This document shows, in pieces, positions 51,796 through 61,267 of a DNA stretch of 64,000 nt. A program made the position numbers and the translations under genes. Every line of letters starts with the position of its first letter. Position 1 is the first letter of the stretch. The notes beneath the pieces were generated by a model. The model ran no database searches and had not been told where the DNA came from. It saw only the letters and a list, made by a program, of their open reading frames with translations. The DNA is from Citrobacter koseri. Lineage in GTDB: Bacteria > Pseudomonadota > Gammaproteobacteria > Enterobacterales > Enterobacteriaceae. The stretch spans positions 1-64,000 of the forward strand of contig UAVY01000004.1 of the NCBI GenBank assembly GCA_900446925.1. The letters are read 5' to 3'.

Positions 51796-52935
51796 ATGGT
51801 TTTGCACTCCACGCGCTGGCTGGCGCTCGGTTATTTTACCTACTTCTTTAGCTACGGTATTTTTCTGCCATTCTGGAGCGTCTGGCTTAAAGGCCTGGGA
51901 CTGACGCCGGAAACCATCGGTCTCCTGCTGGGGGCGGGGCTGGTGGCGCGTTTCCTCGGTAGCCTGTTGATTGCGCCACGGGTGAGCGATCCTTCCCGCT
52001 TGATTTCTGCGGTACGCCTTCTGGCGCTGCTGACGCTGGTGTTTGCCCTCGCATTCTGGGCAGGGACGCACGTTGCGTGGCTGATGGTGGTGATGATCGG
52101 TTTTAACCTCTTCTTCTCGCCGCTGGTGCCGCTCACCGATGCGCTGGCCAATACCTGGCAAAAACAGTTAACGATGGACTATGGCCGGGTGCGTTTGTGG
52201 GGGTCTATTGCGTTTGTGATCGGCTCGGCGTTGACCGGGAAACTGGTGAGCCTCTTTGATTATCAGGCGATTCTGGGGCTATTGACGCTTGGGGTGGCCT
52301 CGATGCTGCTAGGTATGCTGCTGCGACCGAGCGTATTACCGCAGGGGGAAAGCCGTCATCAGGAGAGCGCGGGCTGGCCTGCCTGGCGTACGCTCGTCGT
52401 TCAGAGCTGGCGCTTTCTCGCCTGCGTGTGCCTGCTGCAAGGCGCGCATGCCGCTTATTACGGCTTCAGCGCGATTTACTGGCAGGGGGCGGGCTATTCC
52501 GCCTCGGCAGTGGGGTATTTGTGGTCGCTGGGCGTGGTGGCGGAAGTGGTTATTTTTGCGCTGAGCAACAAACTGTTCCGCCGTTTTAGCGCTCGCGATC
52601 TGCTATTGCTCTCCGCCGTATGCGGCGTCATCCGCTGGGGATTAATGGGCTGGAGCACCGCGCTGCCGTGGCTGATAGCGATCCAGATTCTGCATTGCGG
52701 CACCTTTACCGTTTGCCATCTGGCCGCGATGCGTTACATCGCCGCTCGCCAGGGAAGCGAAGTGATTCGTCTACAGGCGGTCTATTCTGCCGTGGCGATG
52801 GGCGGCAGCATCGCCATCATGACCGTATTCGCCGGATTCCTGTATCAGCATTTAGGGAACGGCGTATTCTGGGTGATGGCATTGGTGGCGTTGCCTGCTA
52901 TTTTCTTACGGCCTAACGTCGCCGCGTCATCATGA
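51796..52935 (+). CDS. hcaT: HcaT-type MFS transporter
   Basis: Putative 3-phenylpropionate permease, 379 aa, of the MFS phenylpropionate/nucleoside:H+ group; about 11-12 membrane spans. Conserved parts are YFTYFFSYGIFLPFWSVWLK at the start and DYGRVRLWGSIAFVIGS in the middle. The frame is intact. The hca dioxygenase genes for phenylpropionate are absent from the window, so its real substrate here is open. Its last codons overlap convergent csiE by 6 bp. Confidence 0.87.
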   Translation: MVLHSTRWLALGYFTYFFSYGIFLPFWSVWLKGLGLTPETIGLLLGAGLVARFLGSLLIAPRVSDPSRLISAVRLLALLTLVFALAFWAGTHVAWLMVVMIGFNLFFSPLVPLTDALANTWQKQLTMDYGRVRLWGSIAFVIGSALTGKLVSLFDYQAILGLLTLGVASMLLGMLLRPSVLPQGESRHQESAGWPAWRTLVVQSWRFLACVCLLQGAHAAYYGFSAIYWQGAGYSASAVGYLWSLGVVAEVVIFALSNKLFRRFSARDLLLLSAVCGVIRWGLMGWSTALPWLIAIQILHCGTFTVCHLAAMRYIAARQGSEVIRLQAVYSAVAMGGSIAIMTVFAGFLYQHLGNGVFWVMALVALPAIFLRPNVAASS

Positions 52936-54204
52936 TTCCAGTATTTTGCGGATCTGCTGCTGTTGGTGTGCGGTAAGCGACAGGTCCGCATGAATCAACG
53001 GCGGCGAAAAGAGCGGCAGCGGTGTGGCATATGGGGTGACAATCAGCGCCACGCCGCGCGGCGAACCGTCTTTCTGGAAGGTCTGCGTTGGCACATGCTT
53101 AATATTGAGCGGCAGGAGCGTCAGTTCTCGTAATTGCTGCTCAATGTGTGCCTCCAGTTCGCCGTTATTGCCTGTCAGTAGCACGATCTGCTTTTCGTGC
53201 AGGTCGTTCTCCTGCATCAGCCATGCGCCAAAAAATTACCGCGACCAGCCCTGTCTCTTCATCAGAGAAACGCACACCGTATTCGCTTTCAAACCCGGCG
53301 AGGGCGTCACGCGTGGTGCGCACCAGCCGAGGGTAGAGGCGACTGAACTCTTCCGGCAGCGTGTTATCAATACCAATGGCGAATAAACTTCGGCTCAGCG
53401 CCTGGGCAAGGTGCACATAGAGTTGGTCGTTAAGTCCCTGTTCGTCGCTGAAGCGTACCTGCCCCATTTCCCGAAAGCGCAACACCAGCCGGGCGACAGC
53501 CAGGCGCAGGCGGCGATCCTGCTGATGGTTGTCGTGGATAGGGTCGGGGATGCGAATCATGGAAAACAGTAAAGCCATAAACAGCGTTTCGTCGGGCGGC
53601 GCGTTTTGCATGACACGGCGCTGCCAGTGACGGCCAATCTCCAGCGCGAGCGGGTATTCGGCGCAGGACTGCGCCCACTGTTTCTGTAGCGGATTAAACG
53701 CCGGTGCGATGCCCGCATGATGCTGTAGCAGGCAATATTGTAAAAACAGCCGCAGAAACTGCACATCCCGGCATTCAAACGGTTTTTGCAGCCGCCGCGA
53801 GCAAAGGTTGATCAGCGCATGCAGATTGGTATCGTCATACAACGTACGCGCGATCCCTCTCCGTTTAAGCTCGGTTTTTAATGCCGGCGTAAACTGTTGC
53901 GTAATGAAGGTCGGGCATATGCGTAAGCCGCGTCTGAGCCAGTGTAAAAGGCACAAACGTTGGTTGAGCGCAGCCCCTCGATTCGGTAGCGTCCGTTCTG
54001 ACCCGTTGTGATGGCGAGTCGATGATAGCGCTGGATCTCCAGGCCTGTTTCGGTGATATCCTCACGGGCAATTTCATCATCGACGCCATTGAGCGCGCTG
54101 AATGTTTCCGTGGTGGCGATTTGCCCCGGCTGGAAAAGCGTCAGTAAAACCTGGCAGCGGCGCTGGGGAGCAGAAAGTACAGACGGCGAAGTAAGCGTTG
54201 GCAT
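52930..54204 (-). CDS. csiE: stationary-phase-inducible protein CsiE, two or three frameshifts
   Basis: Starts MPTLTSPSVLSAPQRRC at 54204 and follows E. coli CsiE (about 425 aa). An N-terminal helix-turn-helix-like part is followed by PRD-type regions (LNQRLCLLHWLRRG; LFAIGIDNTLPEEFSRLYPRLV) and DEETGLVAVIF near the C-terminus, which suggests a PTS-regulated antiterminator-like fold. Frame changes lie near 53965 and 53233 (six T instead of five). In E. coli it is sigmaS and cAMP controlled; its role is unknown. Confidence 0.85.
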
Positions 54205-54332
54205 CAATCTGTCTGGTCTCCCGTTAGTTTGTTTGATAAGGATAGCTAAAGTTTGTGCGTGGAAATGGTTATAAGAGGGCTTTACGCCAGGAATGCTGGC
54301 GAGCATCACAGAATTTTTAACGTGAGGAACAG

Positions 54333-54973
54333 ATGCAATTAGTTAAACGCAGCGCTTTTACACTCTTTCTCGCTGTTTTATCTTTCACAGCGCAGGCGCA
54401 CCCTCATAGCTTTATTCGATTGCAGACGCAGCTGGTGAGTGAAAACGATCGGTTTGTGGCGCTAAAAATGCGCTGGACGATGGATGAAATCACCTCCGCA
54501 GACCTGCTTTACGACGCGGGGAGACGCGAAGCCCGGTTCGGAGATCTGGAAAAAGCTGGCGGCGGAAGTGATGGCGAACGTGCTCGGCCAGCACTACTTC
54601 ACCGAAGTGTGGCACAACGGACAAAAGGTCAAGTTTAAAAATCGCCCGACGGAATACGGAATGGAACGGGAAGCGCACCAGGCGGTGTTGACGTTTGTCC
54701 TGCCGTTGGCTGAACCGCAGCCGCTGAGCGGCCAGACTTATACTTTCTCGACCTTCGATCCCACATACTATGTGGATATGAGCTACGCCAACGATCGGGG
54801 ACGCCTCGTTGCCGCAGGCGTTAAGCACACAATGCAGCATGAGCGTGCATACGCCGACGCCGAGTGAAGAGACGCTCAGTTTTGCGCAGTCGCTGGATAA
54901 AGAAGACGCGCCGCCGGAGGATATGGATTTGGGTAAACAGTTCGCGCAGAAGGTAACGGTGCAATGTCAGTAA
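54333..54973 (+). CDS. DUF1007 periplasmic protein, two frameshifts
   Basis: Secreted protein with a clear signal peptide (SAFTLFLAVLSFTAQA) followed at once by HPHSF, typical of DUF1007 proteins that precede NicO exporters. Expected family parts are MRWTMDEITSADLLYD and FSTFDPTYYVDMSY. One extra G in 54519-54522 and a frame change near 54830 interrupt it; corrected length is 212 aa. Its stop lies 10 nt inside the next gene. Probably a metal-delivery or accessory protein for the exporter; this is inference from pairing. Confidence 0.8.
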
Positions 54974-55944
54974 TCTCCCAACAACGCCCGCGCTCCCGAC
55001 GCTGGCTGCCGCTGTGGCCGCTGGCGGTATTTCTGTTGCTGGCCATCGCGGGCGGGCTGTGGTTATGGCAGGCCTGGCCGCAGGTGATGGTGAAAAGCAT
55101 TGTCTGGCAGCGGGAAGTGAATCAGCAGATGAGCGCCTTATTAAAAGCGGTGGCGGCGAATCCGGCGCAGGCGGGCGGTTCGCTGCTGTTGTTTAGCTTT
55201 CTGTATGGCGTACTCCATGCGCTGGGGCCGGGTCATGGAAAAGTAGTGATTACCACATGGCTGGCGACGCATCCATCAAAGCTGAAATCAAGCATCGGCC
55301 TGACGCTGGCCTCATCGTTATTGCAGGGGCTGGTGGCCATTGCGCTGGTGGTTGTGGTGCTGACGGTATTGCAGCTTCCGGCGAGGCAGTTACATCTGAG
55401 TGGCTTCTGGCTGGAGAAGGGCAGTTATGCGTTAGTCGGCGTGCTGGGAATATTGCTTTGCTGGCGGGCGCTAAAGACGCTTCGCGCGCTGCTGCGCAAG
55501 CCGAAATTTATCTCATTTACGCCGCATCATGTTCACCACGAACATTGCGGCTGTGGGCATCAGCATCTGCCGAACCCAGAGCAACTCAGGAATGGCGATG
55601 ACTGGCGCGCGCGGCTGATGATTATTCTGTCGATGGGGATGCGCCCCTGTTCCGGCGCGATTATGGTGCTGCTGTTCAGTAAAGTTATTGGCGTCTTTAG
55701 TTGGGGAATGGCGTCGGCGCTGGCGATGGCGGCGGGAACCTCGCTGACCATTACCTCTCTGGCGTTGCTGGTTCACAGTTTCCGCACGCTGGCGGTAAAA
55801 TTAAGCGGCAATAAAACGCCGGTATTGTGGCGACAGATTGGCTGGACAACGCTGGCGTTAGCCGGTGGCGTGATTTTGGTTGTGGCTGCTGTTGTGATGT
55901 GGGTCAGTGCGGTGCCGGTGGGCAGGGGATTAAGACCGTTTTAG
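54964..55944 (+). CDS. NicO-type nickel/cobalt exporter (RcnA-like)
   Basis: Inner-membrane protein of 326 aa with about six or seven spans. The NicO marks are LHALGPGHGKVVI and GMRPCSGAIMVLLF. A cytosolic loop near residues 188-201, PHHVHHEHCGCGHQH, is rich in His and Cys and likely binds metal. The frame is intact. It overlaps the DUF1007 gene, so the two are coupled. Metal specificity (Ni, Co or other) cannot be told from sequence. Confidence 0.85.
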   Translation: MSVISQQRPRSRRWLPLWPLAVFLLLAIAGGLWLWQAWPQVMVKSIVWQREVNQQMSALLKAVAANPAQAGGSLLLFSFLYGVLHALGPGHGKVVITTWLATHPSKLKSSIGLTLASSLLQGLVAIALVVVVLTVLQLPARQLHLSGFWLEKGSYALVGVLGILLCWRALKTLRALLRKPKFISFTPHHVHHEHCGCGHQHLPNPEQLRNGDDWRARLMIILSMGMRPCSGAIMVLLFSKVIGVFSWGMASALAMAAGTSLTITSLALLVHSFRTLAVKLSGNKTPVLWRQIGWTTLALAGGVILVVAAVVMWVSAVPVGRGLRPF

Positions 55945-55960
55945 CACAGTTGTAGGATGA

Positions 55961-56041
55961 ATGCCTGATGGCGCTTCGCTTATCAGGCCTACGGGAAACT
56001 CCCCTGGTAGGCCGGATAAGGCGCTAGCCGTCATCCGGCAT
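55961..56041. repeat. BIME between the NicO gene and suhB
   Basis: Two inverted REP units, TGCCTGATGGCGCTTCGCTTATCAGGCC-type and GTAGGCCGGATAAGGCG...CATCCGGCA-type, in the gap between convergent genes. Confidence 0.82.
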
Positions 56042-56048
56042 CAAACGA

Positions 56049-56853
56049 TTAACGCTTCAGCGCATCACTCAATTCGTCGCGCATGCTTGCCAGCATCGCT
56101 TTAACCACGCGTGGGTTACCGGCCACGATGTTACCGGTCGTCATGTAGTTATGGCCGCCGGTAAAGTCGCTGACAATACCGCCCGCTTCACGCACCAGCA
56201 GTTCGCCGCCGGCGAAATCCCACGGACGCAGACCGATCTCAAAGAAACCGTCAACGCGACCCGCAGCCACATACGCCAGATCCAGCGCAGCAGAACCGGT
56301 GCGACGGAAGTCAGCGCATTCGGTGAACAGTTTGCTAACGATATTAATGTAGGTGGTCGCATACTGTTTGGCTTTGAACGGGAAACCGGTCGCCAGGATG
56401 GTGCCATCCAGGTCGCGCGCGGTGCTGCCGCGCAGACGGTAACCGTTCAGCTGTGCGCCCTGACCGCGAGTGGCGGTGAACAGTTCGTTACGCATAGGAT
56501 CGTAAACTACCGCGACTTCAGTACGGCCTTTGATGCGTACGGCGATAGATACCGCGAAGTGCGGCAGACGTTTGATAAAGTTGGTGGTGCCATCCAGTGG
56601 ATCGATAACCCATTGAACATCCTGATCGGTACCTTCATGTTCACCGCTTTCTTCGGTAATGATGGTGTGCTGTGGGTAAGATTTGCGGATCGTTTCGATA
56701 ATAATCGCTTCGGCGGCTTTATCGACGTTTGGTCACAAAATCATTGCTGCCTTTCTGGCTGGTTTCTACTGAGTCAGGCGTTTCGTAGTGTTTGGCAATT
56801 ACATTACCCGCCTTGCGCGCTGCGCGCACGGCGATGGTCAGCATCGGATGCAT
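56049..56853 (-). CDS. suhB: inositol-1-monophosphatase SuhB, one frameshift
   Basis: Li-sensitive inositol monophosphatase that also takes part in rRNA transcription antitermination. After correction it shows the metal motif WVIDPLDGTTNFI and the second WDFAGGELLVREAGG, plus IITEESGEHEG. Starting at MHPMLTIAVRAARKAGNV (56853) and removing one extra A near 56732 gives 267 aa, the E. coli length. It is divergent from trmJ with 118 bp between. Confidence 0.93.
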
Positions 56854-56971
56854 CGGTCTCTCTCACTGGATGTTAAAGAACGGGAAAACGGCGCAGAGTA
56901 TAGCAGCGAGTTCGGAATATGTCTCCGTTTTATGATAATATGCCCGAATAATCTTTAGCCGAAGAAAGACA

Positions 56972-57703
56972 ATGCTGCAAAATATTCGAATTGTGCTGGT
57001 GGAAACCTCTCACACCGGCAATATGGGTTCTGTTGCCCGCGCCATGAAAACAATGGGTTTAACAAACCTGTGGCTGGTCAATCCGTTGGTCAAGCCGGAC
57101 TCCCAGGCTATCGCGCTGGCGGCTGGCGCCAGCGATGTGATCGGCAATGCGCAGATCGTCGATACGCTCGATGACGCGCTGGCAGGGTGTAGCCTGGTGG
57201 TCGGCACCAGTGCGCGTTCCCGCACGCTGCCGTGGCCGATGCTGGACCCGCGCGAATGCGGTCTGAAAAGCGTGGCGGAAGCCGCGAATACGCCGGTTGC
57301 GCTGGTCTTTGGCCGCGAGCGCGTTGGCCTGACCAACGACGAACTGCAAAAATGCCATTACCATGTGGCGATTGCCGCAAACCCGGAATACAGCTCGCTC
57401 AACCTGGCGATGGCGGTACAGGTGATCGCCTACGAAGTGCGTATGGCCTGGCTGGCAACGCAGGAAAACGACGAGGCGGCGGAACATGAAGAGACGCCAT
57501 ATCCGCTGGTGGACGACCTGGAACGTTTTTACGGCCATCTGGAGCAGACGCTGCTTTCAACCGGCTTCATCCGTGAAGGCCATCCGGGGCAGGTCATGAA
57601 CAAACTGCGTCGTCTGTTTACGCGCGCGCGCCCGGAAAGCCAGGAACTGAATATCCTGCGCGGCATTCTTGCTTCTATTGAGCAGCAGAATAAAGGCAAG
57701 TAA
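56972..57703 (+). CDS. trmJ: tRNA Cm32/Um32 methyltransferase
   Basis: SPOUT-class 2'-O-methyltransferase of 243 aa. Motifs are [20 protein letters not shown] at the start, [14 protein letters not shown] and [16 protein letters not shown] (trefoil knot). It lies before the isc operon, as in E. coli (formerly YfhQ). The frame is intact. Confidence 0.95.
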   Translation: MLQNIRIVLVETSHTGNMGSVARAMKTMGLTNLWLVNPLVKPDSQAIALAAGASDVIGNAQIVDTLDDALAGCSLVVGTSARSRTLPWPMLDPRECGLKSVAEAANTPVALVFGRERVGLTNDELQKCHYHVAIAANPEYSSLNLAMAVQVIAYEVRMAWLATQENDEAAEHEETPYPLVDDLERFYGHLEQTLLSTGFIREGHPGQVMNKLRRLFTRARPESQELNILRGILASIEQQNKGK

Positions 57704-57712
57704 GCGTGTTGA

Positions 57713-57778
57713 TGCCGGATGGCTGCACGATTTGCAGGCCGAATATTGTAGGCCGGATAAGCGAAGCGCCATCCGGCA
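57713..57778. repeat. BIME between trmJ and iscR
   Basis: REP units GCCGGATGGCTGCACG and GTAGGCCGGATAAGCGAAGCGCCATCCGGCA just upstream of the IscR sites. Confidence 0.8.
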
Positions 57779-57802
57779 AACAGAAACGGCACTGAAGGTT
57801 AA

Positions 57803-57852
57803 ATACCTGACTAAATTAGTCAAGTAAATAGTTGACTGATTTAGTCGGGAAT
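57803..57852 (+). promoter_or_regulatory. Two abutting type-1 IscR sites
   Basis: Two directly adjacent 25-bp sites (57803-57827 and 57828-57852), cores ACCTGACTAAATTAGTCAAG and GTTGACTGATTTAGTCGGG, fit the type-1 IscR consensus of two GACT/AGTC half sites around an AT centre. They precede iscR by about 80 bp. [2Fe-2S]-IscR should repress here. Confidence 0.88.
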
Positions 57853-57934
57853 GTCAGACTTGACCCTGCTATGCAATACCCCCATTTTACAATAAAAAAC
57901 CCCGGGCAGGGGCGAGTTTGAGGTTAAGTAAGAC

Positions 57935-58426
57935 ATGAGACTGACATCTAAAGGGCGTTATGCCGTGACCGCAATGTTGGACGTTGCGCTCAACTCCGAA
58001 GCGGGCCCGGTACCGTTGGCTGATATTTCTGAACGTCAGGGAATTTCCCTTTCTTATCTGGAACAGCTGTTTTCACGTTTGCGTAAAAATGGTCTGGTTT
58101 CCAGCGTACGTGGCCCAGGCGGTGGTTATCTGTTGGGTAAAGACGCAGGTAGCATCGCGGTTGGCGAAGTGATTAGCGCTGTTGACGAGTCGGTAGATGC
58201 GACCCGTTGTCAGGGCAAAGGCGGCTGTCAGGGCGGCGATAAATGCCTGACGCATGCGCTGTGGCGTGATTTGAGTGACCGTCTGACCGGTTTCCTCAAC
58301 AATATTACCTTAGGCGAACTGGTGAATAACCAGGAAGTTCTGGATGTGTCTGATCGTCAGCACACCCATGACGCGCCACGTAGCACCCGCACGCAAGACG
58401 CAATCGACGTCAAACTGCGCGCGTAA
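57935..58426 (+). CDS. iscR: Fe-S cluster regulator IscR
   Basis: Rrf2-family regulator of 163 aa. The winged helix ([22 protein letters not shown]) is N-terminal, and the [2Fe-2S] ligands are the three Cys and one His in [16 protein letters not shown] (C92, C98, C104 and H107 pattern). It represses the isc operon when it holds a cluster. The frame is intact. The gap to iscS (58427-58670) carries hairpins but no gene; in E. coli the small RNA RyhB acts near here. Confidence 0.97.
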   Translation: MRLTSKGRYAVTAMLDVALNSEAGPVPLADISERQGISLSYLEQLFSRLRKNGLVSSVRGPGGGYLLGKDAGSIAVGEVISAVDESVDATRCQGKGGCQGGDKCLTHALWRDLSDRLTGFLNNITLGELVNNQEVLDVSDRQHTHDAPRSTRTQDAIDVKLRA

Positions 58427-58670
58427 TTTACCCGCCCTGTTTCGGGGCGCTGCTGCGTTGGCCGCGCTTGTTCACCCCAGTCACTTACTTATGTAAGCGC
58501 CTGGGTTTCACAAGCTTGTCGCCTTGCTGCACCGCAAAACAGTTAGGGTAAAAAATTATAATAGATTTCAGAATCAGGCCGGGGCGTTTACTCGCCCCGT
58601 GTACTCGGTCGTACATCCAGCCGGTTGCCTGATTCCTTGCATTGAAGCGATGTACGGAGTTTATAGAGCA

Positions 58671-59885
58671 ATGAAATTACCGATCTATCTCGATTACTCC
58701 GCAACCACGCCGGTGGACCCGCGTGTTGCCGAGAAAATGATGCAGTTTTTGACCCTGGACGGAACCTTTGGTAACCCGGCCTCTCGTTCACACCGTTTCG
58801 GCTGGCAAGCTGAAGAAGCGGTAGATATCGCCCGCAACCAGATCGCAGAACTGGTTGGCGCCGATCCGCGTGAAATCGTCTTTACCTCCGGTGCGACTGA
58901 ATCCGACAACCTGGCGATTAAAGGTGCGGCCAACTTTTATCAGAAAAAAGGCAAGCACATCATCACCAGCAAAACCGAGCATAAAGCCGTGCTGGATACC
59001 TGCCGTCAGCTTGAGCGCGAAGGGTTTGAGGTTACTTACCTGGCGCCGCAGAGCAACGGCATTATCGATCTGAAAGAACTCGAAGCGGTGATGCGCGATG
59101 ACACCATTCTTGTGTCCATCATGCACGTTAACAACGAAATCGGCGTGGTGCAGGATATCGCGACCATCGGCGAAATGTGCCGTGCGCGTGGTATTATCTA
59201 CCACGTTGACGCCACCCAGAGCGTGGGCAAACTGCCTATCGACCTGAGCCAGCTGAAAGTAGACCTGATGTCCTTCTCCGGCCACAAAATCTATGGCCCG
59301 AAAGGGATTGGCGCGCTGTATGTGCGTCGTAAACCGCGTATTCGTATCGAAGCGCAGATGCACGGCGGCGGTCACGAGCGCGGTATGCGTTCCGGTACGC
59401 TGCCTGTACACCAGATCGTCGGTATGGGCGAAGCTTACCGTATCGCGAAAGAAGAGATGGAAACCGAGATGGCGCGTCTGCGCACGCTGCGTAACCGTCT
59501 GTGGAACGGCATCAACGATATCGAAGAAGTTTACCTGAACGGTGACCTGGAACAGGGCGCGCCGAACATTCTCAACGTCAGCTTTAACTACGTTGAAGGC
59601 GAATCCCTGATTATGGCGCTGAAAGATCTGGCGGTGTCTTCAGGTTCCGCCTGTACGTCCGCAAGTCTGGAACCGTCCTATGTGCTGCGCGCACTGGGTA
59701 TGAATGACGAGCTGGCGCATAGCTCTATCCGTTTCTCTTTAGGTCGTTTCACTACTGAAGAAGAGATCGACTACACCATTGAGCTGGTGCGCAAATCCAT
59801 CGGTCGTCTGCGTGACCTTTCCCCGCTGTGGGAAATGTTCAAACAGGGCGTGGATTTGAACAGCATCGAATGGGCTCATCATTAA
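58671..59885 (+). CDS. iscS: cysteine desulfurase IscS
   Basis: PLP enzyme that takes sulfur from cysteine for Fe-S clusters and tRNA thiolation. The PLP Lys is in [16 protein letters not shown], and the active-site Cys loop is [17 protein letters not shown]. Starting at [16 protein letters not shown] (58671) gives 404 aa, the family length; the upstream extension to 58524 is not used. The frame is intact. Confidence 0.97.
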   Translation: MKLPIYLDYSATTPVDPRVAEKMMQFLTLDGTFGNPASRSHRFGWQAEEAVDIARNQIAELVGADPREIVFTSGATESDNLAIKGAANFYQKKGKHIITSKTEHKAVLDTCRQLEREGFEVTYLAPQSNGIIDLKELEAVMRDDTILVSIMHVNNEIGVVQDIATIGEMCRARGIIYHVDATQSVGKLPIDLSQLKVDLMSFSGHKIYGPKGIGALYVRRKPRIRIEAQMHGGGHERGMRSGTLPVHQIVGMGEAYRIAKEEMETEMARLRTLRNRLWNGINDIEEVYLNGDLEQGAPNILNVSFNYVEGESLIMALKDLAVSSGSACTSASLEPSYVLRALGMNDELAHSSIRFSLGRFTTEEEIDYTIELVRKSIGRLRDLSPLWEMFKQGVDLNSIEWAHH

Positions 59886-59912
59886 TCGGTATCGGAATCA
59901 GGAGAATTTATA

Positions 59913-60300
59913 ATGGCTTACAGCGAAAAAGTAATCGATCATTACGAGAATCCACGCAACGTGGGTTCCTTTGACAACAGCGACGAAAACGTAGGCAGCG
60001 GCATGGTGGGTGCACCGGCTTGCGGCGACGTGATGAAGTTGCAGATTAAAGTCAACAATGAAGGTATCATTGAAGACGCGCGTTTCAAGACTTACGGCTG
60101 CGGTTCCGCTATCGCGTCCAGCTCCCCTGGTCACCGAATGGGTGAAAGGGAAGTCCCTGGACGAAGCGCAAGCGATTAAAAATACCGATATCGCAGACGA
60201 GCTTGAACTGCCTCCGGTGAAAATTCACTGCTCCATTCTGGCAGAAGACGCAATTAAAGCCGCTATTGCGGATTACAAAAGCAAACGTGAAGCAAAATAA
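59913..60300 (+). CDS. iscU: Fe-S scaffold IscU, one frameshift
   Basis: Scaffold on which clusters are built. The three conserved Cys are in [24 protein letters not shown] and [12 protein letters not shown]; the HscA-binding LPPVK is present. One extra C in 60124-60127 (CTCCCCTGG for SSLVT) shifts the frame; corrected length is 128 aa, as in E. coli. Confidence 0.95.
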
Positions 60301-60317
60301 GAAGAGTTGAGGTTGTT

Positions 60318-60641
60318 ATGTCGATTACACTTAGCGACAGTGCTGCAGCGCGAGTAAATACCTTTCTGGCAAACCGTGGTAAAGGGTTTGGCCTGCGCCT
60401 GGGGGTGAGAACTTCCGGCTGTTCAGGTATGGCTTATGTACTGGAATTTGTTGATGAACCGGCGGCAGAAGACACCGTGTTTGAAGACAAAGGCGTAAAA
60501 GTCGTGATCGACGGTAAGAGCCTGCAATTTCTGGACGGTACGCAGTTAGACTTCGTAAAAGAAGGTCTGAACGAAGGGTTTAAATTTACCAACCCGAACG
60601 TAAAAGACGAGTGTGGTTGCGGCGAAAGCTTCAACGTGTAA
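60318..60641 (+). CDS. iscA: Fe-S carrier IscA
   Basis: A-type carrier protein, 107 aa. Conserved Cys are in [13 protein letters not shown] and [11 protein letters not shown]. The frame is intact. It lies 17 nt after iscU. Confidence 0.96.
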   Translation: MSITLSDSAAARVNTFLANRGKGFGLRLGVRTSGCSGMAYVLEFVDEPAAEDTVFEDKGVKVVIDGKSLQFLDGTQLDFVKEGLNEGFKFTNPNVKDECGCGESFNV

Positions 60642-60654
60642 CGTGCTTACCGAT

Positions 60655-60691
60655 AACCCCACCGTGGTCACCTGCGCGTGGGGTTTGTTTT
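60655..60691 (+). terminator. Hairpin between iscA and hscB
   Basis: AACCCCAC / GTGGGGTT stem with a 15-nt loop followed by TGTTTT, inside the isc operon. It looks like a weak intrinsic terminator that could lower expression of hscB-hscA-fdx relative to iscSUA. This is inference. Confidence 0.55.
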
Positions 60692-60736
60692 ACCTGACTC
60701 CCTGAAACATCAGAGAGTCGATGCCCTGAGAATGTT

Positions 60737-61252
60737 ATGGACTACTTCACCCTCTTTGGCTTGCCAGCCCACTATCAACTCGATACCCAGGCGCTGAGCC
60801 TCCGTTTTCAGGATCTTCAACGTCAGTATCACCCTGATAAATTCGCCAGCGGTACACAGGCTGAGCAACTCGCCGCCGTACAACACTCCGCGACCATTAA
60901 TCAGGCCTGGCAAACGCTGCGTCACCCTTTGACGCGCGCCGAATATTTACTGTCACTACACGGCTTTGATCTGGCCAGCGAGCAGCATACGGTGCGCGAT
61001 ACCGCGTTTTTGATGGAACAGCTGGAACTGCGTGAAGAGCTTGATGAAATAGAACAGGCAAAGGACGAAGCGCGACTGGAAAGTTTCATCAAGCGCGTGA
61101 AAACAATGTTTGATGCCCGCCATCAGCTGATGGTGGAACAGTTGGACAACGAGACGTGGGACGTGGCGGCGGACACCGTGCGTAAACTGCGTTTTCTCGA
61201 TAAACTGCGAAGCAGCGCCGAACAACTCGAAGAAAAGCTGCTCGATTTTTAA
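60737..61252 (+). CDS. hscB: J-domain co-chaperone HscB
   Basis: DnaJ-type partner of HscA, 171 aa. The J domain ends at about residue 75 and contains the HPDK motif in [10 protein letters not shown]. The C-terminal helical domain binds IscU. The frame is intact. Confidence 0.95.
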   Translation: MDYFTLFGLPAHYQLDTQALSLRFQDLQRQYHPDKFASGTQAEQLAAVQHSATINQAWQTLRHPLTRAEYLLSLHGFDLASEQHTVRDTAFLMEQLELREELDEIEQAKDEARLESFIKRVKTMFDARHQLMVEQLDNETWDVAADTVRKLRFLDKLRSSAEQLEEKLLDF

Positions 61253-61267
61253 TTCCCGGAAGCGAAT

